The position numbers were made by a program, and so were the translations under genes. Shown piece after piece: positions 45,372 to 59,900 of a DNA stretch of 64,000 nt (positions are counted from its first letter, which is position 1; every line of letters starts with the position of its first letter). The stretch comes from Paragordius varius (Eukaryota; Nematomorpha): positions 9,796,001 to 9,860,000 of the forward strand of contig OZ176051.1 in assembly GCA_964247055.1 (NCBI GenBank), in the 5' to 3' direction. The notes below the pieces were generated by a model. That model did not search any database. It was given only the letters and a program-made list of their open reading frames with translations, and was not told where the DNA came from.

Positions 45372-48300
45372 ATGAAGCTTATCCTTTATTTTAGTTTGTT
45401 TGGGATGGGATTAGCGGATATATTTATAGTTAAATGTTTTTAATTTTAGATAAACCAAAATAACGAAACAATCGATGTTTTTGGCGACATACCGGCTGAA
45501 TTCGGTGGTTTTTTACCCCTTAACGGAATCAAAGTAAATTTTTTTACATTGCAAGGGTTATATAGTACACTCTTATCCATCTCATGCATGTTCTCCAATA
45601 TTGCCACCACCAATTATTTTGCAAAATTATTCTGACTTATCAAATGCCACCAAGTGGGTAGTTTTAATTGAACGCAATGGATGTGATTTTGATTATAAAG
45701 TATTTTATTTTTTTTCTATATAATTTTAGGTATTAAATGCCCAACGAGCTGGTTACTCGCTTGCAATTGTATACAATTTTGAAAGCGATGATTTGGTGTC
45801 TATGCATGGATTTCGATACGTTAAAATGATTCGGATTCCAGCAGTTTTTATAGGATGGACCGCTGGAATAAGAATAATGAAAAGTTACACTTATAAATCA
45901 GGGTACGTTCATATTTAATAATTTGATTTAGTATATAAAAATTTTAACAATATTTTATTATTATAATTATTAAATAAGCAATTTTTTATGTAAATATATT
46001 ATTTTTACTCGTTTCCAACTAATTTCCCCAATATTTTTTATTTTATTAATACTTATACATATTAACATTAAAATTTTAGAATTTATACGGAAATTCGTAG
46101 CGTTTAAAAATTAAACGATATTATAGTGCCAATTCAAAAATTGGCTAATGTAATTAATATGTGATGTGCATGAAAGTTGCAATTATAATTTTATTTTAAA
46201 ATTTAAATAACCCTTTGATCTAATGCGTTTCTAAATATCATTAATTATCTTTTTGTGCGCACTGTCATGTAGTTGGTAAATCTAAATTCATGATCCGTAT
46301 TACTTTAAATGGTAAAGGTTCGTAAATATTTTAACTTTATGGCAGAAAGATATGCATTTTTTAGGCTTACACATGCATTTTAGTGACTCTTGTTTAGTTT
46401 TTTAATACACTTAATATAGTTTTTTTAAAAAAACGTAATCATTTTTAAAATTTACAAATAATTTTTGAAGTTACCAATTTTCTTAAATAAAATATAATTT
46501 TTTCTCCCTAGATACATGATTAAAGTGTTGGATGAGTTACCCATTAATCTAAATAACTATTTGCTGCCTTTTGCAATAGTTATAGCCATCTCCTTTGTAG
46601 TTATGTCAACTTTCTTGGTATGATATATACTTTGTTTAATTATAACATACTATATAAGGTTATCAAACATATTAATTTTGAATGTAAATAATTTTTTGAG
46701 ATTTTTTACAATATCGAATTATGTAATATCACAAGACTATTTTTAATTTTTAAATGGGGTGTAATCATTTAATATGAATAATTGCGATTTTACATTTGAT
46801 TGATTATATATAAGTTAAAAGTTTTTTTTTTAAACTTTTTTTGATTGTTGCAAAATAACAGTGTAAAGTATTTCTTTTACCTCAAAATTTATTTTTTTTA
46901 ATGACATTTTGATTGTTGATAAACCATAATATTATAATGAATAATTTTTTTAACACTCAATTTTAAATTATATTAAATAAATATTTTTTATGCTTTCACT
47001 CTGTGTTTGCTGGCAACATTTCACCAATTTTTTACGTCGTCAGATAACTCGATGTGTACGAGAACGGAGATATCGGATGAGAAACCGATTATCAGCTCGA
47101 AATCTCAAAGCCATCCCTACAAAACGATATAAAATCGGTGAGCTAAATTTTTTACATTAATTGCTTTCTAAAATTTGTTAAAATGATGTTTATTTTTATA
47201 TAAATAATTATAGTTTTAAATTGCCATGAATGTAGTTGACTGTTAATTTGTGGTTATTAACCTCAACATTTCAATACAGATTTTAATTATATTGTATGTC
47301 GTCTATAATCATTTGGTTTATTGGTTTTTGCCGTAAATTTTGATGACCCCTATTTATAATTTTACTCCTAAAATTAGCACCGTATTGCATTTATACCATG
47401 TATTTATAATGCTTCTCATTTTTTAAATAACTATATAAATCATGGTTTTTCCACATTAATTTAGTCGTAATTATGTCCTAATATTGATACTCTAGTTTTA
47501 ATTGATCAACCTTTTTTTGTGTAAGAAATTTTGATTTGATTAAAATATTTTTTACGGAACATAGTATACCAATTAATACAAAAAGGGATAAATAATTGTT
47601 AATTTAAAACAACGAAACATTCCCACTAATTTACATATAAGGTCAAAATTACCTGTATATTCCAGCCTTTTAATCGATAATATAATTTTTTTTCTTTTAA
47701 TTCTATCTTAATTTGGATAAATCAGGTATATGGATTTTCAAATTTTATAATATAATATTTAAAATCTGCCTTTCGAATATCCAAACCTCCTTATTAGCCA
47801 CTCAAAAGCGATATAATTTTTATCACACTAATAGTAAAAAGTTTTTTGAATATTCAAAATACAGCCCATAGCTTAAAATCTCTTACCAATATTTGATATA
47901 TCCTTTTTATTTCTAAATATCCTGAGAAGGTTTGTCATTTGTTTTCGTTGCAAAACTTTCGATATTGGTACATGTGAAATTTATTATTGCAAAAACTAAT
48001 AATGTTAATCAATGATTGAAAGACTTGTTATGTTTGGAGACTGATCGTATTAGCAATATATATTATTTTTATTTAATTATATAACAATACCAATAACATC
48101 AAATGTGGCAGTTTATATCCGGGGTCCAACACGCTTTTTCGGTACGCAAAAATGCTCTTTAGAATGTTAAAATAAAAAAAATGGATTTCAATCAAAAATA
48201 TACGATGATTTAATAGATATATTATCCTTAGGCGCAAAATACATAAATAATGTCATAATAGCCCGCTAAGGTCTTTTTGTAGGACTCACCTGGATTAGAT

Positions 48301-51300
48301 TTTACTATTGGATATGCATAGCTATTGAAACCTTTTAATACTTATTGATGTTCCAAAGTTTATACATATCTTCACCGACTAATAGTTGGATGAAAGGCTG
48401 TGATTGCCAATTTTGACTAAAAAGCGATAGAATTTTTCTATTGCAATATATTTTAATCGAGTTCGCCTGTGAGTATAAAATCAGAATTTTTATCTATAGA
48501 TTGTAATCCGTTATCATTGATTTTATATTCCAAATCCACAGATATTTCCGTTTATAAATTTATTCTTAGCTCAATATGTAATGTTTAAGTCAATACTTGT
48601 AGAATATTATTGTGTTTATCTTTACCATAAATAAAGTTATATCATCGAAATAAACTGCGCATATTAGGTTTTTTAAAATATAAATAATTTGTCCTATGAA
48701 TTTAACGGGGATTAACCATTATTCAAAATGAGCATATTTCGTAATACTTATTAAGTTGGTAACACGAAGATTAACATTAGAATAACAATAATAATTAATA
48801 ACCGCTACTTTTGCGTGTGTTTATTTTTTTTATATTAAAAAACTAATTGTGAAAATGTTTTATTCGGATCATCACAATAATCGATACCATTTTTTATAGC
48901 CGATGCTTTATGGTGGTTCATTCGTTATATTGCAATTAGTATGTAGCCAACTAAATCAATTTACTCATGATTTTTAAATGTATCGGCTGCCAGAATATTA
49001 GGGAATATAATATCAATTTACAGCCCTCTTTTGTTACGTGTCATCGTTAATAGTTTTTAAAAAACTATTTATTCATAATAAAAGTATTATAAACTCTAAA
49101 GAGTGTATCATTATTAGGCATAAGTATTATAAATTATATTGGATTTAACTATTGAATTCGAACCCATTTAGATAATCATCAAATTTACAAAATATAGATA
49201 ATTTACATTAACTCTTAATTTTGATTTTTTATATATATATAAGGTGATGAACTGGACACATGTGCAGTTTGTTTGGAGGATTATAATGATGGCGAAAAGT
49301 TACGCATTTTACCTTGCTCTCATGGTTTATATTTAGATTTAAGAAAAAATATATTTTAACTAATATATCGGTAATATCAAACAACTTATTTCGATCCGAT
49401 AATGCCAAAACTTATATTTGTATCCACCATTTAAAAAATAAAATAGTTTATCATTCCCGGTGCATTGATCCATGGTTAACGAAAAACAAAAGAAGTTGCC
49501 CAATCTGTAAACGTAAGATTGTTGTAGGGCGGAAACATAAGAATAAACCATCGCCTGGACGAAAATCGCATCAAACATCTCAAATACTACCCAATGATAG
49601 TCGACCCACTCTTAGTCATATTCCATCAACCTCAACAAAGTATACATATTATATAATCATTTAAATTTTATAGACAAATATTTTATCAAAATGGAAATCA
49701 TAATTATTTTAAACATTGTTATTTTAATATCAATTCTTTTGCAAAATAAAAAAAATGTAATTATTTGCTTATACAATTAATACATATATTTAACAATAGT
49801 AAATAAAGGTTTTTTTAAAATTTTAAGGTTTAGAAAGTATTGTGCCCTTGTTACCCAAATAATTTTTGTTTTTTTGCCTTTATAATTGTAATTTTTACGG
49901 TATTTATCACACATTTAATGTATATAGTCATCTCGAATCTATTGTGGTTAATGAACGTACACCCCTCTTATCTACTACGAATAATCGAAATCGTATTGGT
50001 ACAAACACTATAGTCAATAATGATGGTATTGAAACATCGCCGATGTCTCTTAAATCCGATAACAATCAATTTATATCCTATTTACCAACCAATACAAAAT
50101 TAGGTTATTTGAATCGTTTTAATTTAAAACCTCGCCAAATTTCACCACCACCTATCAATGTTAATCTTGATAACGAACAAGAAAATTACATTGAAAATAA
50201 TTTTATAAATAATCTTGATAATGGTAATTTGACCCTTTTATCAAAATTTCATGTTGGGGCCAAAAAGTTGGGGAAAATGCTTCTTCCAAAACCTAACGTT
50301 ATTTTTCCACAACAAAACACAGTAACCATTTCAACATCTACTGTCACGTCATCATCAATTGATTCTATCTCCAATTTTAGATTAGATTTGCGTGATCATA
50401 TTCAAAATGGCAAACCACAAAATCATAATTTAGGAACCGCTAATGAATCATACATACCTGAAGGCGAAAATAAAGCCTATGGTTTTGAACGTGCGGATAT
50501 TGAACAGCAAAAGGAACCACAAACTTTTGCCAAAACTATTTATGGGTCAGGCGGAAAAACTTTAATCACAGGTATGTATGCTTGATTTGGTTATTTTATT
50601 TTTGTGTAAATATTGTGTTTGGAATATGATAATAATAATTTTATTTAACACGTTATATTATTGTACGTAAAAGTTCTAATCAAACACATTATAATCAATA
50701 TAACGCAAAAAAACAAAAGGCGCTAAATTATTATAAAATTTTGCCCATTTTTTAATCTATCATTATAATGAATACCAAAATAGTTGGGCAAAAAGCTGTT
50801 TACTAATATTATATTACAAATTTTCCCTTCGTTTTTAATGGATAACACTTATATATGTTGAATGTATGACATATGTCCAAAAAGAGATGCTGACTCATCA
50901 CATAACAATTTCTTATTTCATTATTTCGCATATATTTATATTTATAAAATAAATTTTGGAAGTACCATAATTTATTTAAAAATATATTAATATTTTACAT
51001 TTCGATTCCAATTTCTAAAACTTTGTTTTCCATTAAGTGAGATACATATGTAAGTTATATGTACATAAGTCAGAAAAGGGTTAACTCATCTAACAATTTT
51101 TTTTATTTTATTACTAGGTCCATACAAGTACAATGGGCACATTAGCAATACATACAATAGTCAAGTGGAAGCCCTAACCCCAAGCAGTGGGAGTGATGAT
51201 GCGAGACACAACCACAGATACTCCAACAACGAGATGGATGGAAATAGCATTGGAAGCAGTAGAAGTAATTTTAGCAACTCAACAACCGATTCAACCCAAG

Positions 51301-52289
51301 ATAGTCAACACAGTTTCATCAATGAAGACAATGATAATGCTGAGAACGATGTTATAAGCATAGAGGACACAGCAAATTCACATCAGGGTGTATCCTCACA
51401 TCCCTATGAAATTATCGATGATAGGCCGAATGCCGCAATAAAATTTAAACGATCGAAACTGACTCCATCTCTGTTAGCTATGCATTATTACGGCAAGAAA
51501 AATAATATTAATTTTAGTCATCATAAAGATGAGAACATCTTGGATCGCATTGATGGACATGTCATGATTAAGGGAAGTAAACCAATACCTACCTCACAAC
51601 ACCCTAAAGCAAAAATAAACGTAATAGAATCAACTCCGTTTAAAACATCGACCCCAAACTCAAATCAACCTATAGATAATAATAATAATAATAATAATAA
51701 TCATTCAAAAATAATTGAGTTTTCACAGCAACAACAACCCACACTTACAGATTTGCTTGTAGGGTTGGATATGTTGCAAAAGCAACAAGATTCCAAGCAT
51801 AATATCGAAAATAATGATGATGGCGAATATTTTGCTAGAAGTTTTGGGGATCGGCGAAATAGTTTTATCAGATCCACTCTATTACAAGAAACTAAGAACG
51901 GGAATACCATTAACTTTGTAGATGTTGATGGTAACTACAGAGAGATTTTGTCTAATTCTACCTTTTTCACAGCTATTGAACCACCATCCTCTAATAAAAA
52001 ACGATCGAATGATTGCAATGAATCACAAAGCAATATTATTGATAAAACAACGCATTATATCAGTAATCCCAAGCCTCGAATTGAAAAACAACTTGTTAAC
52101 TTACCCAAGCAAATTAGTATGGAAAACACAATATTAAATGATGAACATCATCAAATAATTCCTGGCACTGATGTTACTGATTCGCATTATCTAAGCACGG
52201 ATGACATGATTGATAAACGCGAACTTAAAAATAAAATTGATCATAATACTGAGAATCAAGATGAAAAATCAAGATTTTTTATTCATTAA
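45372..52289 (+). CDS. RNF13: PA-TM-RING E3 ubiquitin ligase, RNF13/RNF167 type
   Basis: Membrane ubiquitin ligase of endosomes and lysosomes. Exons: 45372-45428, 45450-45533, 45556-45699, 45730-45902, 46512-46617, 47044-47137, 49244-49324, 49447-49639, 49928-50571, 51118-52289, all in phase, 915 residues. Order: signal peptide ([15 protein letters not shown]); protease-associated domain about 20-165 ([38 protein letters not shown]); transmembrane helix about 168-188; basic juxtamembrane ([10 protein letters not shown]); RING-H2 about 226-270 (CAVC...[15 protein letters not shown]...CPIC). The dileucine motif ERTPLL follows near 321, matching EHTPLL of RNF13, a lysosomal sorting signal. The tail beyond is about 590 residues, Asn/Ser/Gln-rich with an Asn7 run; human RNF13 has 381 residues in total. 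The first three introns are 21, 22 and 30 nt. RNF13 versus RNF167 cannot be decided. Confidence 0.92.
47138..49243. other. Longest intron of the RNF13-type gene
   Basis: 2.1 kb of AT-rich sequence splitting the juxtamembrane exon from the RING exon. No element with recognisable ends seen. Confidence 0.45.
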
Positions 52290-52352
52290 ATATCATTATT
52301 TTCTTGGAAAAAAACCTTTAAAGAGCCTTATTTATTACCACCAAATTATTGC

Positions 52353-52358
52353 AATAAA
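52353..52358 (+). terminator. Polyadenylation signal of the RNF13-type gene
   Basis: AATAAA 64 nt after the stop. Confidence 0.6.
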
Positions 52359-53770
52359 TTAATTAATATATTTTGTCATATACCTTCATTCTTGATTCTT
52401 TACATGATGAGTATTGTCACCCTATATGGTTTATTAAATGTGTATTTAAAATGTTTTAATTATATCTTGCACATATACAATATCAGGACTATTTATTTGT
52501 CAAATTATTTTTTTATATATATATGATTGCGAATAAAGCTGTTTATTTTTATATGCTGCTTAGTATAGAGATTTACATTGTGCCGAAAAAAATTGACCGG
52601 GATCTTTTAATGAGGTAAATTACGATTAGAGAACAAACACATGCCTCAAATTATTTCATATATGTTATAAACTAGTTTTTAATAGAATAGGCATAAAACG
52701 TAAAGTTTGTTGATGAAAATATCGCTAAACTTTAAGTGTTTAATATTAAATATTAGTTTTAAAACCAATCAATAAATTTAACAAGTGTGATTTGATGGTT
52801 CTAAAAATCAAGAATAGTGTTATTGTAATAACAATTTTGATTCAACAATCTTTACTTTCAATTATTTATTACTGATAGATAATAAATATAATGACCGTTA
52901 CAGATGCCTTAATTTTTATGTTAAGAATTAAATTAAGGAGATTTATCAAAATAATGTTAGTTTAGCTATATGTATTAAATAACATTGAAATTAGAACATT
53001 ATTTTTAACACATTCCCGATGAAACACTATTTTTTCATAACTAGTCTAAAAGAATTAAACCAATTATTTATTTTTAAGTATGAAAAATTTAATAAACATT
53101 AGAAATTTCCACAGTTCATATTTTTAATTTCCCATAACTTTGGCTTATTAACTTATTTTTATGAGTCAATGTTTCGAATTGTCAATAAAATTTTTGATTA
53201 GAAGTATTTTCTTTGATTTTTTTATTTTCCTAATCGCTTATCTTGCGTATGGAAATCACTGCTTGTAAATGCCCTTTATTGTTATTTATTTCCATATCGG
53301 TAGGTAAGATGGGTTTTCAAAGCATTTTTAGTCTAAACTTTGATATTAGAATTTAATTTTACCAAGAATTTTCCATTTCATAAAGCTATTATTTATGATA
53401 TACAGTATGAGTAAGTAATATATTGCTAGAAAGTTATTTATTGCCGAATAGTATATGCAACATAGAGAATTATTATTAGCTAATATTAGTAAAAAGTGAA
53501 AAATAATTTTAAACCAATAATACTGCCCTTTGTTTTATATGCTATTTGGTAATAATCAATAACTTTCTAGCAATAGACCCCTATATATATATATATATAT
53601 ATATAGATTTGGGACTAATTTATTAAAAATTATTAATTTATTTAATTATGGTATATAAATAAATTATATTTCCAGTTTATACAGTTATATATTATTACTT
53701 ACATTTAAAAAAGTATAATATGTGATTATGTTATATAAACAATACAAATTTTTACAGAAAACATAAATAT
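52359..53770. other. Intergenic region between convergent RNF13-type and ZP genes
   Basis: AT-rich with a (TA)n run at 53581-53605. The block around TATTGCTAGAAAGTTATT (53425) recurs inverted at about 53560 (AATAACTTTCTAGCAATA), forming a palindrome of about 150 bp. No gene seen. Confidence 0.5.
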
Positions 53771-53776
53771 TTTATT
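53771..53776 (-). terminator. Candidate polyadenylation signal of the ZP gene
   Basis: AATAAA on the minus strand about 150 nt after the stop. Confidence 0.4.
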
Positions 53777-53926
53777 CAAATTCTATATATTTATATGAAA
53801 TATGATATGGGCACTAAATGTAAGTTTAAAATAATAAATAACTTACACAATTCAAAATAAATGCATACTAGCGAGTTAACCGGTTTTTTATATTTTTTTA
53901 AATAAAAACTATATATTAAATGCCCT

Positions 53927-56900
53927 CTATTTGTAACAAAATGGATGAAGGCGTAAGGGAAAAGAATTTTTCGGGTTATTAACAACAGTAGTATCCGTAC
54001 TCTTTAGGGATTGATTTGAGCGATTTGATCGCCAGGAACCTCCACTGTTCCCGTACGCAGAAGCGTTACCTAAAATATGTTTATTATCTTTTTCAGCCAG
54101 GTAAGGACTCCCAAAATATTCCGCATTATCGAATGAGCTAAGTTTCGTGCTTAATTTTCGTATTTGGTTTTTGGTTAAATGGTAAAAAGATACGGTAGCT
54201 ATCACAACTATGAGCGTAAACAGGAGACCTAGCGTGGTAGCAAATGTTATACGGCTAATACATATTTCTTTGGGATTAATTTTTCGGTATTTGGGTGAAA
54301 TGCCTCCTTGCTGTTGTCGTTTATGTCCACCATAGTATTTGTAAGTGTTCATATACTCTGATTCATACAGATATTCCTCCTCTATTAAATCATATATGGG
54401 AACATTAAAAAATATTAAAATAACGGTATGATTTCAATCCCAAAAAATACGAATTATGTTTGGTTAACTGCTATAGATCAAGGTTCTTCAACACAAACAA
54501 ATGGACTCGCGAACCGGATATACAACAAAAAACTTAAAAAAACCAAATAAATGGACATCAATTATTTTATTATTCAATCATTAGACTGTAAAAAATTTAC
54601 GACCACAATTTATCTACTAATTATTATTTTAATTAGAATTTATTCCATTGGCATGATTTGGGAATATATATTCGAATTTGCCTTCATTTAAATACAAGAA
54701 GTTGTTATTTATTGAATCTACTTATATTTACGGTTTTCATCTATTTGATTTATGAAATCTAATTTATGTCTGATATATAAATATTTAACGGTGCTAAAAT
54801 AATAACCCTCTGATAAATTAGTGGTGTTAATCAACAAAATAGATATAAAATTGTAAATAATATAATTTTATAATTTTAATATATTTCTATAAATTTTAAT
54901 ATCTTGAAAATATTTTTTGGAGGGCTACATGCAGTCTAGAGCCGCGTGTTTGACACTCTGGCTCTATACATGTTGAGAAATTTCCTTTTTTAAGGAACTT
55001 CTGTAGCATAATACAAAAGCGAAAAACATATTTTGGGGTTTATTTAGGGTGAAATATTGTAAAATTAGTTGTTGTCAGTTGTATACACCATGATAAGTTC
55101 GTTTAATATTATGTAATTTCCAAAGCCATCATTTAATAGAGAGTAACCAAGACATATAGGCTTACAAAAAAATATCCTGAGCTTATAACTTATCTCAGTT
55201 TTTTGATTAAAATTTATCAAAAAAAGGATATAAACCAACCTGATTCATATGATAAATTTTTGTCAGTCCATTTAGGATCAAGGGCAGAGCCATTCCGTGG
55301 CGATCCATGGAGCTCTTGATATTCTTCCTCTTCCTCAGCTGGTATTTTAACAACTATGGATTGAAAAATGGTGCTTGTTTTGATTAGGTCTTTGCCAGGC
55401 TGTCGAGCTTGGTTTATATGAGGATGGCCAATTAGATTTTTTCCTAATGGTGTGTCTATTTTATTACTGTTATTGTTGGTCGATTTTATTTGTAAGAAAT
55501 GAATGGTGTGATTGTATTTAAGCGATTTAGCATCATCAATCTCATGGGCATATACATCGGGTGAAAATAGTTTCTTAATGTCACGACGTCTACGCCTATG
55601 CTTACTGGGTGTGAACAATCCACAGCTTGGCTAAAAAACGTTTATAAGTATATTTGTTATTAAATAAAATGGTAAGCACCAAAAATATTCATTTAATTAT
55701 AAATATATATGTACATTTAGTGAGGAATCATCTGTAACTGTTTCATGTTATAAGAAACGGAAAATTTTCGATTTGCCATAGCATTAAATAGTTTTATATA
55801 TTTATGGTATGTGAAATTACTTGTTGACATTTTTTATAACAAATCTTGATTTCGCACACGAAATACACATTATTCACGTCAGGAAATTTGAAGACTTTAA
55901 AATGGAAGAAAACCAACAAGCCTTGTGACACATCTCTACTTTGAGGGCCGACTATTTGGGTGTGAATTGGACAACCATTTTGATCCAAAAGTTGTAAGCG
56001 ACCGGTTCCCATACCATCGTGAGCAAAACAGTTATATGGATACACATCAAATAAACCTAAGACATATAAATTATTATAGATGATAATTACATCATTATTT
56101 GTACCTGATACAATTATATATCTATGTATAATTATACACCATGATTTATACACAGTGTGCCAAATAAAGGTCAGAAAATATTTTTTATCGAAATTTACCA
56201 ACTTTTAGAATCCAAAAAAAATGAAGGTAACCGTTGCTTCTAAGGAAAATAAAAAATTACAATGCGACGGCTGTTTTTATGGTTTTAGTCTTATAAAACT
56301 TTTAATAAATTATTGATAATTTGGAAATCAATAAAATGGTAAAATCCAATATTAATAATTTGTATTTAAATAAACGGCACTTATAAAAGATAGGACGTCT
56401 AAAATTCAAAATCAGACTTTTCGAGTATAATTTAAATTTTAAATTTCGGAATGCATATGGGGGGAAATGTGAGAAATTTCAATAAAGCCACTTTTGTCTA
56501 AAAACGCTTAAATATTTCTTCAAAACATGTGATTAACCCGTTCGGCACCTGAGATGAAGGAATAAATCTAAGCCTTTTAAATAAAATATATGGTTTAATA
56601 ATATTTTATTATAACATGTGTATCCCCTTAAAATGGATTAAAATATGGATAATCTTTTAAGCGCATATGGATTAATTTATGAAAAAATTAGACATGAAAA
56701 TATATAACCCGGTCTGCAACTTACTACTTCAATTACGCTTAAATTATATTTATTTTGACATATACAAATAAAATTTGTCAAATTTATGCATGTATCATGT
56801 ATCTATTAAAAAATATATCTAATATACCTTGAGTGTCATGCACTTTGATAACAACTGTTCCAACCTGACCTAATTTCATATCCCTCGCTGGCGCAGCATG

Positions 56901-59900
56901 TGGATCTTTGCCTTCGACAATCGTCATCCAAGCCGGGGGCATAGTCATTGCACTCTGAACGCCATGGGGTAAACTCATTCTAAAATTTAAATAAAAACTT
57001 TGGAAATGCCATTCCTCAAATTTTATATAAATGAGTCTTTTTTTCAATTTATGCTTTTTAAGAGATTTTTTAAGTTCAGTAATCATATCAATATGATAAA
57101 CTGTATAAATAGCGACCCCAAATCTCCACCAACTCGTTTTTAATCGTCTTACTTATTCGTGCTAGGATCCCCACCCTAAAACAGAACTAAGCTGGTACTT
57201 TTTAAAATAATCTCTAAAAACTTACGGAACTTGAATCCCCGATTCTAATGCTGTTCCGCCATTGCCTCCAAGAATACAAGTTGCTCTGTATGCGACATCC
57301 TGGGCCGTAATAACGCCCATAACCATATTGTTAAGTATATTTATGTGACTTACAAAGCTTGTGATACCGTTTGATAAATCACTACCCTAAATATATGAAT
57401 CGATTTCTTTTAATTTATTAATTTATTTATGCTTATATTAAGTCTAAATTTATAATATTAATAATACGCAAAAGGCTATAGATTAAAACAAGAATAAAAT
57501 TTATTTCAAACCTGTGTTACGATAGAATTTCCACATCCATCGAGCGGAAGTATGAGATAGACAGTATTCGCACCGTGTCCTTTTGTTCTGCATTGATCGA
57601 CTTTATAGTAACCCTTTGTGTATATTACACCGTAGAATTTATCCTTAAATTGAACTTCAATCTTCATTTCATTCCGGTTAAGATTACATTTAACGTTTAC
57701 ACCTATGACATGCAAAAATGTAAGAATTAAAGCATATTTTAACAATTTACAATTTTTTAATTAATTATATAAGGACGCACCAATTATTGTACTGCTTTGA
57801 TATGACTTAGAAACAGGTGCTTGTAGCTTGGGATAACCAGAAAATTGTGTTCCAAGATTATTGGATGATTGGACCCACGATGATTGTCCAGCCATTCGAT
57901 TATAGTTCTCAGAATTCATATTGGACTTGGCTAGTTCAGACGATGCTTGAGCCATAACCGATTCTGGAGCCGAGCCGTCGAATTGGTTTGGCGCTATGGG
58001 AGGAGAACTCGCATCTGCACCAACATATTCTCCTTGTTGCAACCAAGATTCAGGACCGGTTGGTTGTGGCCCGCTGTGTGGTTCTTCTTGTCTGCTCATA
58101 TAGCTTTCTGTATCAGGTGCTGCTCTATTCGGTGCATCTGAACTCCCAGTTTCATATAATGATTCTTGGGGAACGCCATTATCAAACGGTATCATTTGAC
58201 TTTGACCTTCTTGAAATGAATCAGGAGGAGAAGGTTCTGCTGGTGAGCCAGGAACATTTTCACGGATTGATTCCACGAGTCCCGGTGGGGGTGAACCCTG
58301 ATTTGCTGCTGCCACTACAGCTGCCTCAGCCAATTCAGGAGGTGGAATTAAATATTCTTCTGGCCCTATTTGCAAATGCGTTGGATTAGATTGAGCATAC
58401 CCACTATGAACAAGGAAAGGGGAATATCGACCACCCGTTTCTTGTTTGATTTCGTTGAAAATGCTTTGTTGCCTATCAACCTGTGGTTGTTGATCAGGTT
58501 GGGACACATAATTGGCATGTGTGATTTTAGTTTGAAGAGCATCTTGTGTCGAAGGTTGTGATGACAATTTTCTTACATTATTTTTTAGGGTTGGATATTG
58601 ATTAATTTGTGCACTAGCTGCATTAGACACAGAGGAAGATGAAACCTCATTCATAAAACTTGACGGAGACATTCCAGGCAATGGTGAATTGGATGGCGAG
58701 TTATTTATAATGTTAGATGTTGGGTAAGATGATATAGAACTAACATGGGATTGCTCTGTTGAGGGTGGTTGAACCGGAGAATACATAGGTATACCTGGGT
58801 TATAATTATAACCAGTTCCATTATTTTGCGATTGCGTGTCTATTATAAATTGTTGCGCATATGAAGGGTTGAATCGATTCGAATCATGTTCATATCTAGC
58901 CATGTTTAGTTGTGGCGGATATGGTGGTCCATGTGGATATGCCGCACTAAATGGTGGGAGATTTGGATCGCTATGAGTTTGTGAATGTGTAAAAATTCTT
59001 CCATTATCTTCGTAAGGAGGTAATGCATGATCCGATGAAGGCGGATACATTGCATCAGGCGGAAGTCGATCAAAATAATCTGTAGCCAAATTCTGTTGAG
59101 TCTGCGAACTTCTTTCTGGTTCATGCCTGGAGACAGCTTCTTGCATATCAACCGTGGGTGTAGGATTATCCGGCATTGGTGTTGAATGAGCTACATTGTA
59201 ATCTTCATCATTGGAATGCGATCTTGTTTCTTCCGATGAATCGGATGTGGGCTGACCTTCTATTTCGCTCCCTGGTTCCTGATTGCCTTGATACATTTGT
59301 GAGGGATGATGCCATACCGGATGTAACCCATTTTGCTGATTGAATTCGCCAAAATGAGGATACGGTCCAGGGGGCGCATCTTCTGGTCTCATAAATTGAA
59401 TATTATTATAGTTGTTGTTATTTGGGTCAGGGATGGGCCCTGGATAAAAACCAGGTGAGGAAACGGATCCTTCCTGATGTGGGAAAAATGCTTCGTGGGG
59501 CATCATAAAGCCATCATGACCATATTGTGCTTGATTTCGTGCCTTATTAGCACCAGGTTCTTCACCAGGGGATTTATCTTTGTTGTCAGCATCTACAGGC
59601 TTTGTGTTATCATTATGTTCAGGCCTTTCATTCGAAGTTATGTAGAAGGGCCGATTTTTCACATGATATAAATCCAATTGACTGCGACCCTCCCCATCTT
59701 CAATTTCTTCGGGAAGTCGAGGGTTATCAACAACATGTTTTCCAGTTTTATAAAATTTAATTTTTGTTTTGGAATCAGGGTGGTCTGCCGAATCCTTAGT
59801 GCTATTGCTAGTTATGTCTTGCATAAAACCGTCTTTTATGTACTTTTCGGGACTGTCATCTTGCAATGCAGCATTGCTAGGTTCAAAATTGGAAGTTTCT

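Noticed and set aside
49866-49927. Upstream extension of RNF13 exon 9 (open to 49866)
   Set aside because: The part before 49928 is intronic: the preceding exon ends in phase 2 and joins exactly at the TATAG acceptor.
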